Shown: positions 49,101-59,871 of the stretch, one piece after another
Layout of the letters: each line of letters opens with the position of its first letter
Position numbering within the stretch: position 1 is the first letter of the stretch
Origin: Haliclystus octoradiatus
Lineage: Eukaryota; Cnidaria; Staurozoa; Stauromedusae; Haliclystidae
Length of the DNA: 64,000 bases
Direction of reading: 5' to 3'
NCBI GenBank assembly: GCA_916610825.1
Contig: OU744446.1
Span: forward strand, 26,922,445 to 26,986,444
The notes under the pieces: generated by a model
The model's database searches: none
What the model was told of the DNA's origin: nothing
The model's input: only the letters and a program-made list of their open reading frames with translations
Position numbers and translations under genes: made by a program

Positions 49101-50437
49101 CAGATGAGGATCAACTGGCAGAAGATATTACGCAACATATTAATTCTATTGTTTGTATCAATGCAGCTTCTATTACGTCAGAATGTCATCAACCTCAAGA
49201 TGCTATGCTTTTAAAATTACAGAATGCTGCCTCTATTGATGATGAATATATTATGTTAAAAGAAATTATTTTAAAAGGTTTTCCAAATCAGCGTGACAAA
49301 CTTCATCAAATTATTCGTCACTATTGGAAACTACGTGAAGAGCTGTCAATCAATGATCAACTTATTCTACGAGGTCATCAGCTTTTAATTCCTAAAACTA
49401 TGCGAAAAGAAGTTTTACATCGCCTGCATGATTCTCATCAAGGTGTTGTTCGTACCAAACGACGTGCTCGCAATGCTGTTTATTGGCCAGGTATGTCATC
49501 TGATATTACAAATTTAGTTGAATCATGTGCAATTTGCCAATCTCATTTACCGAGTCAACAAAAAGAAACATTGATTCCTAGCTATATGCCTTATCGTCCT
49601 TTTGAAGATGTAAGTTCTGATTTATTTAGTCATTCTGGTCATCATTTTATGGTTTACGTTGATCGATTGTCTGGTTGGCCTGTAGTTTGCCGTTACGGTA
49701 AAACCGATCCAACCTCTAATCTTATTATCAAAGACTTTAAAAAGATCTTTTCTGACACTGGTATACCTGTGCGTTTGCGGTCAGACAATGGACCTCAGTA
49801 TAGTTCGCATGAATTTACTAAATTTTTGAAAGACTGGAATGTTACCTACGATCCGTCTTCACCTCATTATCCTCAAAGTAATGGTCACGCGGAGGCAGGG
49901 GTAAAAGCTATGAAGAGTTTAATAATAAAATCCTTTGAGAATGCCAAATTTAATGAAGATCATTATTATGCCGGCCTGTTAGAGTGGCGTAACACTCCCA
50001 AATTTGATGGTTATTCTCCTGCTGAAATCTTGTATGGTTTCCCATTACGTTCACTTATTCCTGCTCATAAGTCTGCATTCGCTCCTAAATGGCAAGCCCT
50101 TGCAGCATTAGTTGACGCCCACAATAAGCAAATGGACATTGTAATATCTAAATATAATAAACATGCAAAGGATCTACCAACACTGGCTATTGGCAACAAG
50201 GTCCGAATACAGGACCCATCTTCTAAACTATGGACACATGTGGGAACAATTATTGAAACTTTGCCACATCGTAAATATCGTATTCAAATGCCAAGTGGTC
50301 GAATGTGGGTCAGAAATCGAAAGTTTTTACGTATTGATTCAACATTAGATATTCCTCCAACTGCAACAATTTCATCAGACATCCAAATACCAAGACGAAG
50401 TCATCGTACTCCTGTTGTACCAAATCGGTACAGTTAA
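46178..50437 (+). CDS. Gag-Pol polyprotein of the Ty3/gypsy element
   Basis: A 1419-residue single frame. Gag occupies about 1-340 and ends in cysteine/histidine knuckles (about 299-334: CKHC, then CHNCNKKGHIRPVC). The aspartic protease motif DTGAE is at 393-397. Reverse transcriptase follows (about 540-740) with LRLCVDFTKLNQ and the catalytic VVDDILIY at 699-706. RNase H begins about 844 (ELHTDAS). Integrase has an HHCC zinc motif (H1084, H1088, C1117, C1120) and catalytic D1148, D1203 and E1239 (RSDNGPQY, NGHAEAGVKAMK), with a C-terminal DNA-binding tail. The order protease-RT-RNase H-integrase defines Ty3/gypsy (Metaviridae). Gag and Pol are fused with no frameshift, which some lineages use. 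The lineage within the family is not assigned. Confidence 0.95.
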   Translation: MPNKTPKSKARKKGNADVEPPVFDDNVNLAARMDSFEKRMERSLSAFMEQLTGLNTTTETVASVLPNASDDDSLVVESVPVSNIENSASGLRLSSAYPPPDKLSDNLTYGQFVDWRHQIDNYLLFTGLTRCPSQQQVSFLISRMTQETLDTVRLVLNVDQRTITTDTLLLKLDGYFKQKDNLRIRRAAFMHYSQGENEPFCAFYREKLKLFHLTDPCPHCHDRSLGDFIIEGLYDSEIRRKCRALDEGVSIHIIKKLCESEENARNEEVSRTAQVARVTNVHNKLRKKASDTKSNTVPCKHCGKSNHDHDPQSCWAKDKTCHNCNKKGHIRPVCRSDKVDINNVTNDVSHIIESVKLNAVSHTTPNVTSKCQHISLALSLTHRKQITVSGIPDTGAEVCVASDTLLTDNNIPLSRLNHTSDKLSATNGSPLEVLGVLHCRGILATYSTKMKIYICKGVSDFLIPTQNLIELGIIPATFPAPMASILRTVVQETPHVSSHKPHNLSENIRSQLLDEFSDVFNDTDQLKPMAGPPMHIYLKDDVTPYALSTPRKIPFAWQAEVKSTLDSMVAKGIIQLADDHPTDFVSPLVVVQKPNGKLRLCVDFTKLNQHVRRPVHPFKSPWDAVSNVPHTAKIFTTLDAASGYWQVPLDDVSCPLTTFLTPWGRYQYKRAVMGLVCAGDEYCRRGDEALANLPNLEKVVDDILIYNDSFEAHLTNVRNVLERCRQQCITLNPNKFIFGQESVDYVGFILSKDGISATPRRVEAITDFPAPTNISELRSFMGMVNQLGHFSKEVAHCSEPLRHLLSIRNEFIWTELHQNAFDSVKKTLVSPPVLKQFDINLPTELHTDASRTYGLGWSLLQLHDDNQWHLVDCGSRYLSDAESRYATIELELLAVTWAVIKCKLYLLGLHKFIVITDHKPLVPVINDFTLAAVENSRLQRLKEQLAPYSLIATWKRGKDHLIPDALSRAPVKNPTDEDQLAEDITQHINSIVCINAASITSECHQPQDAMLLKLQNAASIDDEYIMLKEIILKGFPNQRDKLHQIIRHYWKLREELSINDQLILRGHQLLIPKTMRKEVLHRLHDSHQGVVRTKRRARNAVYWPGMSSDITNLVESCAICQSHLPSQQKETLIPSYMPYRPFEDVSSDLFSHSGHHFMVYVDRLSGWPVVCRYGKTDPTSNLIIKDFKKIFSDTGIPVRLRSDNGPQYSSHEFTKFLKDWNVTYDPSSPHYPQSNGHAEAGVKAMKSLIIKSFENAKFNEDHYYAGLLEWRNTPKFDGYSPAEILYGFPLRSLIPAHKSAFAPKWQALAALVDAHNKQMDIVISKYNKHAKDLPTLAIGNKVRIQDPSSKLWTHVGTIIETLPHRKYRIQMPSGRMWVRNRKFLRIDSTLDIPPTATISSDIQIPRRSHRTPVVPNRYS

Positions 50438-50727
50438 CTTCTTAATAATAATTATGATTTGTTATTGACGTTTAATGACTTTTTTGTTGTTGTGTGTATC
50501 TATAGTTCTGTTTACAGCTTTGATACCACGATAGTATGATATTGCCATACTAAAACATTATTAGTAGTTGACATTCAAATTCAATATACCTTCTTTATGT
50601 TAATTCTACTTTATTTTTCATTCATGCTTTTGTTCGTTTATTACCAGTACAATTTTAATGAATTCTTAAAATTCCCATATCGATAAACATCTTTAGTTTC
50701 TTAATCAAAACTCCCAAAAGGGGGAGA

Positions 50728-50803
50728 TGTTATATATGTGTTAACTAACACCTTGTATCTAGCGTAAACATGATCAATTGTCATATTATATTGAGACATC
50801 ACA
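50728..50803 (+). repeat. 3' LTR of the Ty3/gypsy element (76 bp)
   Basis: Identical to 46000-46075 and preceded by a purine tract. Followed by the target duplication ATACA. The 290 bases between the end of the coding frame and this LTR hold no further gene. Confidence 0.93.
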
Positions 50804-51153
50804 ATACATATAACTAAGCTCAGATGCTGTCAATGTTGAGTCTCTCAGTCTCATTCTCACACATGGTTCACGTCCATATAGTTTTCTTTTTGTAATTTCA
50901 GGTATACCAATTATACATGCAAAAAATTTAGACTGTAATAGCTACATTATCAATATACTCTGAAGACTGTGTTAAATCTTGGCCTTGTATAATCTTAATC
51001 TTGACCTTGTAAAAAAATGTTTGAAAAATATACGAAATCGAAATCATCAATCAAAAAATTGAAATGTGTTTTGTCTTGAATGACCAGTGTTTTAGTAATG
51101 CTTCAATATAGTAAAGTTGAGACCAAACTGCTTTTAGAGAGCTCGAAAGAGCT

Positions 51154-52165
51154 TAGCCTGCTCGCAGACTCACTGTCAAAATGTAATCTTGGTAAACAGT
51201 GAGTCTGCTAACTCGAGGACAAAAGCTTGCCTTTGCTGAATCAGCACGGGGCGTGGAAATTGGTTGCCTCGCTTTCGCTAAGAATGCTTGGCCACGAAAG
51301 TCAAGCCCAGAAAAAGACCAACGACTCCAGTCATATTTATTATTAATTTACTTGAAACTCATTTACAGTTAATATTTCACAATTAATTTTAGGGAAGATA
51401 TCTAGTTTTCAATAAATCTGAAATTCGAATTTAACATCAGTAATGATCAAACGGTCTACTGCATTAATTCATGCTTCATCGGAATTAAACTTGAGCCGCT
51501 ACGAATTTGAATTAGCCGTGTGATAGACTTATTTTGTCGAACGAACGAAGTAAATATAGAGTAATCATAATGAAAATAAGAAGACGACAAAAAACAGTAG
51601 CTCAACAATACCTTAATTCTATAGCCATTAAATAATGCGGCTGAACTAAAGTGTTTGTTGTTTGTTGAATTAATTTTCCTTGCCATGTTGTTTTTGTGTC
51701 GCGCCTCTCCGCTTGTAATAGCTTTTGAATAAAAACGCTGTCCAAAACATTTCATACATTTATGAGACTAATCAGAGATATAAATAAAAATAATTGATGC
51801 AATTATGACCCAAATTACGACAGTCAATGGTTCCAACATGTCTTGGAAATGATATTAATTTTCAATTCTTGGCATTGAAGTTTATCGCAAATGTTCCAAA
51901 CGATTTCGAAAGGTATAAAGTTTCCTGAAAAATGACAAGGAAGGGGAGTTATTGCAGCCTAGCCCACCAAGCCTCTCTTTGAAATACTCTTCGCTGATTC
52001 GTCGCCAGAAAATCTTGGCGTCGAATCACAGCCCTTGTAGGACAATAGTTTTTACACCTTTCCACGCCCGGTGCTGATTCAGCAAAGGCAAGCTTTTGAC
52101 CTCGAGTTAGCAGACTCTACTGTTTACCAAATTTACATTTTGACAGTGAGTCTGCGAGCAGGCTA
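51154..52165. mobile_element. Mutator-like TIR element inside the hAT element
   Basis: Inverted ends of about 115 bp, starting TAGCCTGCTCGCAGACTCAC and almost identical on both sides, are flanked by an identical 9 bp duplication GAAAGAGCT (51145-51153 and 52166-52174). Each end itself folds (CAGACTCACTGT with ACAGTGAGTCTG), so the element has hairpins within its terminal repeats. 1012 bp; no transposase. A 9 bp duplication points to Mutator-like elements, although Merlin-type (8-9 bp) is possible. Confidence 0.88.
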
Positions 52166-52691
52166 GAAAGAGCTTGAAATTACAAAACAAAATTCCGGGG
52201 GGCATGCACCCCGCACCCCCTAGATGGACGGGGCTTCGCCCCTTTATTGTCCGATTTCAGTTTCGAGACTCACCCTATTTTAAAACTGATCCGCCCCTGT
52301 TCTACGCCCACAAAAAACATTCATAATGTTCATACAGTCCTTCGAGATAATGTAATATATTTATTTCTATTTTTGTTACTCCAATTTGATCCAAAATAAT
52401 CCCGTAAACTTGATGTTTTAAGTTTTCTTCGACAGTTTGTTTACAAAATGTTGAAATTCAAAATATCTGAATTCAGCAAATTTCAATGTTTGTACACACC
52501 CAGTTGTATTGTATTTCGATGGGCCAACCAACCAACACCTGGCTGTAACTCACATGACACAATGGTGCGCTGTGATTGGGCACACCATATTTTTGGTTTT
52601 TGGCACACTTTTTAACTTTCAGTTTCATTAGGCCCTCACTGGAGCGCCGCGCGGAAATGAGGGCCGTGATAGAATGAGACTAGGGACGGTA

Positions 52692-54044
52692 TAGGAGGCT
52701 ATACAAAGATGTTAAAACAATGGTTTGGTGCAATGTAGATAAATCAAATCATTTATTAGGTCAATCATTGATAACCGTAATGCATATTACATAAGAATCT
52801 GGACATAAGAATAAAACAAATCAACATAAAAATTAATTGAGTCGATTGGATATTTAAAAATGATAAGTTTATCATACGAAATAATACAATAAATAAAACA
52901 AAATAACGTAGCTAAAAGAGTTAATCAATAATATTTCAATTATAAAATATTTTCAATTATATAAGCTATTATAGTAATTACTATTGTTAATCATCCTCCG
53001 CTGCCTGCGGTTTGGACTGTACACACGCTGTCTACATACACACATCATCTCCATTTGTGACAATTGTTTTATCAGGTTTCTGAGCTTTTTCTACAGAAAA
53101 ACGGTATTAAAGCTACTAAATCTCCTTGTATCTCATGTGTTTCAATGTTAAATGAACTCGTGTCAAGCAGAAAAGTTGTCCCAAAGGTGTAGGCATGACT
53201 TGGACGTTAGAAACGTTTGATTCCGCACGAAAGGAGATACGATTTTTTAAAGTTCCAGTTGTCTGTTTACCTATGATGAGCCCTATTGTCATTCGCATTA
53301 TAATTCCCTAGTTTGAAAAAAAAATGACTGATTGAAAATAGGGTAGATTCAATATTAACTATCTCCGCTTATACGCGTTCAAACTAAGAAATCATTATCA
53401 CCATTCTTCATCATTTGGCTTCAGCTACTCGAATCTGTGTTGAAATGTGTTCATGTCATGTGTACTTCAATTAGATAACAACATGATCCGATGGGTATAG
53501 AGTAAATCATAAGTAGGAATTAATATAAATTATTTAAAAGACAATACATATTTGTTATAATCATTATATATTTTTTTATGACGAGCACAGCACACATATC
53601 ACTCATTAAAACATTTTTCAAGGAGGCTTATCTTTCATTTTAGAAAGAAATATTTTCATGAGCAATTGATGCTGAAGGTCCAGTTGAAAATGTTCCAAAT
53701 TTTTTGGAGAATTTTGGCTAATTTTGGAGATGGCTGGTATACGCAAAAGGCACGACAAAGATGATGGTATCGCTTTTTAAGGAGAATATGTCCTGTGATA
53801 GGAGGGCTTTTGTTATGAATCACCTTAAACATGATGGATCATACACGAAGTTTGAATAGATCACGAAACTTCAAAAGATCTAATCAGTTGAAAATTAATT
53901 TACTGTCAGCGTTGTATGGAGAGTTAAGGATAACACTGATGCATGTTTTTGAAGTTTATACAAACTTTCAGTAGAACTTTACCTCAAATAGCAAGACAAT
54001 ACTGAAGATGGGAGTTAATCACATGGATTTGGATTTTGCTGGAT
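52692..54044. other. No firm gene; a coding-like patch at 53300-53120 (minus)
   Basis: The minus-strand reading at 53298-53116 (MTIGLIIGK, then LKNRISFRAESNVS) is partly repeated at 59030-59110 on the plus strand (ITAGLIIGD, then KNRIS). The two are related fragments of something unidentified. The remainder is AT-rich without supported features. Confidence 0.3.
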
Positions 54045-54046
54045 GT

Positions 54047-55024
54047 AAGCCCCGGCCAAATGAAGCCAACATTTTGCTAGCTTTTTCGCAACATCGATGT
54101 TGTGAAATGCTGGCTTCATTTGGCCACCCCAGCCAGCATTTGGGCAGCATTTTCACAACATTGAGCGAAATTTTTATCAAGTGCTGGCAAAACGTTGGCT
54201 TAATTTGGCCACCCCAGACAGCAAATTTCAACAAATTTCGGTGTTGGATTTTATTGGCTGGTACTTTGAAGATGATCAAAAAATTGGCCAACATTCTATT
54301 GTTCTCTTCAATGTTGCGAAAATGCTGGCTTCATTTGGCCACCCCAGCCAGCATTTTCACAACATTTGGCATATTGAATTTCAAAAAATGAAAAAACGTC
54401 TCTACTATTGGTCAATGATTACGTAATGATTTTAGTTTGTCACGTAATGGCTACAGTTTGGCGCGAAAGTCTTGCCATGAAAATTTTGATTTATCATCTC
54501 AAAGAGTAGAAGAATACAAATAATAAAGTTTGTCATTTTCTGCAGCAGTTTTTGCTCTTTATTCGAAATTCTCAAATGATTTTAATAGTTCTGCGATGGA
54601 AGAAACAGCTACAACATTCATGACCTTTAAAATGACAAAGAAAATATACTACAATTCGGAGAATGATTAATAAAATGTAGTGAGGTTTAATTTAGAATTT
54701 CCCACGAAATAGAGCAAAGAAGTACAACCAAAATCAAGACTTGAACGAGAATAATTTGAATAAATATAAATCTTAATCGAATGACGCCGAAGATGATTTC
54801 CCTTTTCAGAAATTTCTTTCCGTCTCCGGATGTTGTGAAAATGCTGGCTTTATTTGGCCACCCTAGCCAGCATTTTGCCAGCATATTCACAACATCGCAA
54901 TCGATTTTGTAAAATTGCTGGCAAAATGCTGGCTGGGGTGGCCAAATGAAATCAGCATTTTCACAACATTGATGCGAAATTTTATCAAATGTTGTGAAAA
55001 TGTTGGCTTCATTTGGCCGGGGCT
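54047..55024. mobile_element. TA-flanked element built of repeated palindromes
   Basis: Ends AGCCCCGGCCAAATGAAGCC (left) and its inverse (right) are flanked by TA (54045-54046 and 55025-55026). Inside, the module GCTGGCTTCATTTGGCCACC with AGCCAGCAT recurs at about 54110-54140, 54190-54215, 54325-54355, 54840-54875, 54915-54965 and at the two ends, in both orientations. Each module is itself a hairpin (ATGCTGGCT/AGCCAGCAT). 978 bp; no coding capacity. TA flanks suggest Tc1/mariner-type mobilisation. Confidence 0.8.
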
Positions 55025-55114
55025 TAAAGTCAGCTCATTATCAGAAAACCTTTTGCTTTTGTGTCAAGTTATGATAATTTGTAGAGGACATTTGAAGGGT
55101 TGTATCATCAACAA

Positions 55115-55510
55115 ATGAGCTTGTACAAACTTCGGTAGAATATGGGATATTCGTTAATAAATGTAAGGAAAAGGTGTGGTCCGAGGATACTTACTTGAGG
55201 CCCACCACAAGATATTGTTTGATGATCTGAGAAACAACCGTTAAATACGACAAGTTGTTTCCTGTTTTCTAAATACTTCTTTATCGATGCAAATGAGTTA
55301 CCATGGAAGCCATAATTCCACAGCTTTTTCAGAAGAAGGTAATGAGAAAAAGGTGTCAAAAGCTTTTATCAGTTTAAGAAAAAGGCAGATATGATTATTT
55401 TGAAATTTATTGATCAAGAAATTCATCATGCAGTGGAAACTTTCTGTTCCTTGAAACCAAATTGATTTTTTATGAAAAAATGATGGTCAAAATGTAAATA
55501 AAATTGTTTG
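55115..55510 (-). pseudogene. LINE reverse-transcriptase fragment
   Basis: The minus strand gives NQFGFKEQKVST at about 55465, then a palm region: LLKKLWNYGFHGNSFASIKK, YLENRKQLVVFNG, and a degraded form of the GVPQGSILGPLLFLxYINDLP motif (GGPQVSILGPHLFLTFINEYP). Only about 130 codons survive, with disruptions. It lies directly beside the TA-flanked element that ends at 55024. Confidence 0.7.
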
Positions 55511-55514
55511 AATA

Positions 55515-57765
55515 ATAAGTTTCACATCAAGGCGATCACCACGTAATCAATTCAAGAGATCGTCTTCGCGTCAAACTCAATGTAGCAAACATGATTGTCT
55601 CATATTTTTGAATGATTATGTTATTTTATGCATGCATTATTTGCGCAGGATATTATGCAAAAGAGCACTGCATCTCTCAAGCAATTCTTCTTAAATTAGA
55701 TGTGACGTCAGCAAGTATTTCCTCTACAAGTAACTAGTTTCACGCCTTCGCGTAAAAATTATCTGTGATATAATTAATTTGAAATACAATATATTATTAT
55801 ATATTCATGGAGCGTTGTATCAGCGCTATTTTGAACATGTCACGAAAATACAGTTGAGTTTGAGAATGCTATCTTTTAAACTGTAGAAACATTCCGAACA
55901 TTAACTCCAAGAAGAGATTTCATATTTCACAACAAATTCAAAACATTCGTTAGCGTTAGCATTTGTTGTGAAAACATGGTGAAATGCAAGCATTTTAAAT
56001 ATAAACAAAATATTAGAACTTCATCACAACAATTACAGCGTGATATTACACCAGTCAGGAAATATACAATATTAAAAGTAGCCTTATTAATACACAAATG
56101 CTTCATAGTATACAGTAGACTACATATTTGTCTCTACTTCCATTCATAAATGCAAACAAACAAATCACTTCCATTGCTTCCATTCTCAGGGAATCCTTCG
56201 CACTTTCAAAATATTTGAAAAACAATAAGAAGGTCCTCTGCGGAAAATAAATTGTTCGCTTTGTTCTATTTAATTGAGAAAGCATCAAGGCAGCGATTAA
56301 TAATTGAAAGTGAAAAACGATTCCCGGGGAAATGCGTATGGTTTAAGATATTGAACTCAAAGATCGTTTCAGATTTTAAAAAGTTATGCTCGTAGACATA
56401 AACATCTACACAGCACACACACACCAGGAATATTTGTGATAGGATAAGCTCCGTCGGAGTTTTTCTGGGGTATAGTTTTACATGGTCCCAATGGAAAAGA
56501 GAGGGATATAAATCTGTGTTTTCAAGTAAAATAAATGTTGTTTATCAGCCCTGGCTATGAGAAATGTAAAATAGAGCTGTAATATCTATCTAACATCCAA
56601 CTATCTAGTTCGCTGTGCTATATAAGATGAATTGTTTTAAGTACACACCCAGGTTCTGTTATTTCTACCAATAATACAAACCAGTAGACAAACTTCTCAA
56701 CATGCAATGAGCCAATGACAATTGTTTTTACAATTAAAACATGAATGAGCCCGAACTCGATTAGACGATTGCATGTTACAGTATTGTGTTGCTGTACACC
56801 CGTGGGTAAAACATGAAAGCATTTTATTCCCATCTGGAAATTAGATTGTGCAATACGCATATATTAAGGGATTACATCACTCTTGTGAGTGGGTTATCGG
56901 AATTTAGATCCACGAGTTCAATAACAACAAAAGAGAAATCCATATCGTAAACGAGGCCACCGAGTTTACGATATGGATTTCGAGTTTGTTGTTAGAGAAC
57001 GAGTTATAGACCCGCACGCTTTTAGTGGTTGCCATGGAATATCGTGGGTTGTCTTGACATAACTGCTAAAGACGTGGTACAAATCCACCAATCATGACTC
57101 GAGTTTTTTTCAAGTGATTATTAAAGATAGATATCCAACAATTTGATCCTAGAAGTAAATGTAATAGAAAGCTGTCTTTGCTGCTTAGACAGATATACAC
57201 AGCCATCGACCAGTATTGATTACGCATAGAATCATGGAATGAAAAGAATTGAAATCTAACTTACAAGCTGAGCAAAGCAGCAAAGTTCCCATACAATGGT
57301 ACAAAATATCCATTTTATATGAACTTTGCATCGTGTGCGGTATGATTCATAATCCACACAGTAGGAATCAACCTACTTTTAATTTAATTAATGTACAGTA
57401 ATCAAACTCTGACGATACCGTCGATTTATCTTTAAGGCAGAGTGACCATAAGGACCATTCAGATAAATTTAAGATTATGAAAAATACACTCCAAACATAT
57501 CTTACAAAGGACTCAAATTTCTAAAATGGTGGCAATATTTCTAGTAGTTAGTAGCGTTGACAGCTTTATCAAAGGAATTGAGAATAAGGTACACGACCCA
57601 AGAATCAGAGAAGGTAACGATATAATATTGATAACGACGAGGATTATAGCTAATAGTTTGATAATTTCCATGTTAAATGTTTGAGTTAATTAGGTTTAAA
57701 TTAACTTGGTGTTCAATTATGTTTTCCATCATAAACCATCTATCTATACGCCAGTTTTCCCATTT
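55515..57765. other. No gene; a hairpin at 56922-56992
   Basis: Contains one inverted repeat: GAAATCCATATCGTAAAC (56935-56952) faces its exact inverse at 56964-56981 around 11 bases, and the similarity extends outward through AACAACAAA. It is probably a small foldback MITE. Otherwise AT-rich, with short unsupported open frames (56103-56288 and 56618-56860, minus). Confidence 0.5.
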
Positions 57766-57767
57766 CC

Positions 57768-58260
57768 GATTTTTATTTTTTTTTATTTTATTTTTTTTAT
57801 TTACGCCCAATTCTGGGTAAACCTTTTATGAATTGCTAGATACATAGTTATCTGTCTAGTTGGTTCTAATTTGTAATTACTGTAGTTATATTAATAATTT
57901 TTTTTTCCTCATTCAAATAGCATTATTTTGCTCTATATTTTTAACAAAATCGGTATAGGACTCGATACTTGGACAATTAAGAATATGGTACAAATACGAT
58001 GAAGATAGCCCACATTGTTTACATAAACATGCCTCATCAGAGTAATGGAATCAACTAGTCATACAGATAAGATGATATAATGTCTATTTGGTTGATTTGA
58101 CAACTGCCATCCACTTGATTGCAGAATTGGAGCATAGCGGTGGTCATTTTCCAATAGATTGTGTAATTTGATTTCTTTAACAGTAAAAATATTATCAACT
58201 ATGACCTGGTTTAGGTTATAACAAGCTTTCAAATCAAAATAAACGAGGTTATATCTATAA
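57768..58260 (-). mobile_element. LINE 3'-end fragment with A-rich tail
   Basis: The minus strand reads a C-terminal ORF portion with a CCHC-like knuckle typical of LINE ORF2 ends (ACLCKQCGLSSSYLYHILNC at about 58035-57975), preceded by LENDHRYAPILQSSGWQLSN. It continues into a short 3' untranslated region and an A-rich tail (57800-57768). The upstream RT is missing: a 5'-truncated copy. Confidence 0.65.
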
Positions 58261-59825
58261 ATAAAAATACTAACGTATTTGACGATAAAATAGATACACC
58301 TAAAACTATTTCCGATTTTAATGAAACTATAGTGAATTTAAGACGAGTCACTACGTAGGTTTAGCGCATGCGCACATCTTGATTCTAATTTAATAAAACT
58401 AAATGTGTTAATTGTGTTCTTGGTGAGTAGTGTTTGAAGATCAGACTGTTTTAGATGAAATGTAAATGTAGAAAATTAGAATATGTATTTTATCAAATAT
58501 TAGTAAAGAATTAATGAATGATTATTAAATGTTGTTGAATTTAAATAGGTCTCTTGTTATGTTATGCTGGTGTTCTTTAATCAAATACTTTGTCCGAAAA
58601 TCAAACACAGTCAGAGAGCACGATACACTGATGATGTAAATGAGAAAGAAATGTTTTGAACGTACCGTTATAATATTTTAAGTACTTATTTAATGCAATC
58701 AGTTACAGGGCCAATCATCACAGAAACAGTTTCTCGTGTTTGTTTGTTGAAATTCTCTTTAAATCACTAACAAAATCCGAGATGAAATTATGTTATGATT
58801 TCCTATTGGGAAAGATAATAGAAGTCTAGGCCTGACATATCAACCCCTTGAGATATTACAGTAAGTTCAAGCTCAGCAGTCTTGCTCAGCGTCGCTGCCG
58901 ATTATGCTATACACTGTAATATAGTTTTCTCAAGTATTTCCTCCTCAGACAATCCAAACTATTCAGCCTCGAAGTGTGCATCACGAACAAATTTGGTGAA
59001 ACGATTGATAATTTTAATTTCCCCAAAGTTCAGAATGACAGTCAGAATCACAGCAGGGCTTATTATAGGAGATAGATGATGTCAGAATGATAAAAATCGT
59101 ATCTCCACAAAACTTTAAACGGCTTTCCACATCGATAAGCAATACTTCCTGCAAGAGTTTTCTTTTAAAAAATACGTGGCATCAGCTGATCTGCTTAAAT
59201 GATTTATACAAATATTTCAAGTAATTTATTGACATTCATTTAAGCAATTCACAAACGACTGGATTATAAAACAGGAATTTATTTTCATTAAGAACTAAAG
59301 AAACAGAATATTTGAAGATTTATTATTCATTATTACCTATTGCAAACTTTTCGATCGAACATATTCAATGGCTGAGCCAGCTGTGTGCACAGCAAAATTT
59401 GAAAATCCCGCTAAGAACATGGTTAGAATATACATTCTTAAACATGCTACGTCCAAGAATGTTTTCTAGTGACAAGAATAATTTGTGCATATCCAAGAAT
59501 GTGGAAATGCCTTTAGAATAAATATTCTTGTACATTTTAATGTTCTTGGATGTTCTTAAATAGTGAATTGAAGTGACGTGGAAACGCAGTAAATGGCTGT
59601 GAATCATGCCATGGATATTAAAATGAAAACGTTTTCAATTTTGTCAATCGCCCTTCAACCGCTACCAAAGCCCTCGCGTGAGTTTTTAACCTCGATCCGA
59701 AATAGATCCGAAATAATGATGTCGTAATTTCATCCATAAAAGAGGGTTTCAATAAGACAACATTGTCGATTCATTGCAAGCGATATGCACCGGCGTTATT
59801 ACTTATTACCATATATACAATGCAT
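58261..59825. other. No firm gene
   Basis: The plus-strand frame at 58882-59079 is coding-like only at its end, where it resembles the patch at 53.2 kb. Repeated AAGAATGT words occur at 59395-59560 without a clear unit. No RNA gene is seen. Confidence 0.35.
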
Positions 59826-59871
59826 AAGTGGGACTTCACTTGCGATGCCTAGTGCGCTACGACATCAGAAA

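Larger units (their letters stand above)
46000..50803 (+). mobile_element. Ty3/gypsy LTR retrotransposon, whole-looking
   Basis: Two 76 bp LTRs (46000-46075 and 50728-50803) are identical by eye, flanked by a 5 bp target duplication ATACA (45995-45999 and 50804-50808). A candidate primer-binding site starts directly after the 5' LTR (TGGCGCAGTTGAT) and a polypurine tract (AAAAGGGGGAGA) directly precedes the 3' LTR. Between them lies a single gag-pol frame. The element looks whole and therefore young, but 76 bp of identical LTR gives poor resolution for dating. It sits inside a hAT element, which is older. Confidence 0.95.
45246..52299. mobile_element. hAT element carrying an LTR element and a Mutator-like element
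   Basis: The ends CAGGCGCGGATAGAGG (left) and, inverted, CAGGGGCGGATCAG (right) are flanked by an identical 8 bp duplication TTCTACGC (45238-45245 and 52300-52307), which is diagnostic of hAT. The left subterminal region has a GGTAAGTCT/AGACTTACC hairpin; the right has GC-rich palindromes (GGGGCGAAGCCCC). Its own sequence is only about 1.2 kb and encodes no transposase; the rest of its 7 kb is the Ty3/gypsy element (46000-50803) and the TIR element (51154-52165), both inserted later. Confidence 0.85.
44795..52682. mobile_element. Mutator-like TIR element, split by a hAT element
   Basis: Left arm 44795-45245 and right arm 52308-52682 are inverted copies over much of their length: the region around CACGCGGCGCTCCAGTGAGG near 44830 and AAAAATATGGTGTGCCCAATC near 44885 recurs inverted at 52560-52670. 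Flanks are GGGACGGAA (44786-44794) and GGGACGGTA (52683-52691), a 9 bp target duplication with one difference. Setting the inserted hAT aside, the element is about 0.83 kb with no coding. A 9 bp duplication and TAG(C/T)CT ends, like those of the element at 51154, suggest the Mutator-like superfamily. Confidence 0.7.

Noticed and set aside
58025-58050. CTGATGAG on the minus strand as a second hammerhead core
   Set aside because: No GAAA after a stem II and no pairing flanks; the sequence is explained as LINE coding (YSDEACLC).
58882-59079. YSASK-containing frame suggesting a short-chain dehydrogenase
   Set aside because: The conserved Ser-to-Tyr spacing and the nucleotide-binding glycine motif are missing, and the frame is only 65 codons. 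Chance resemblance.
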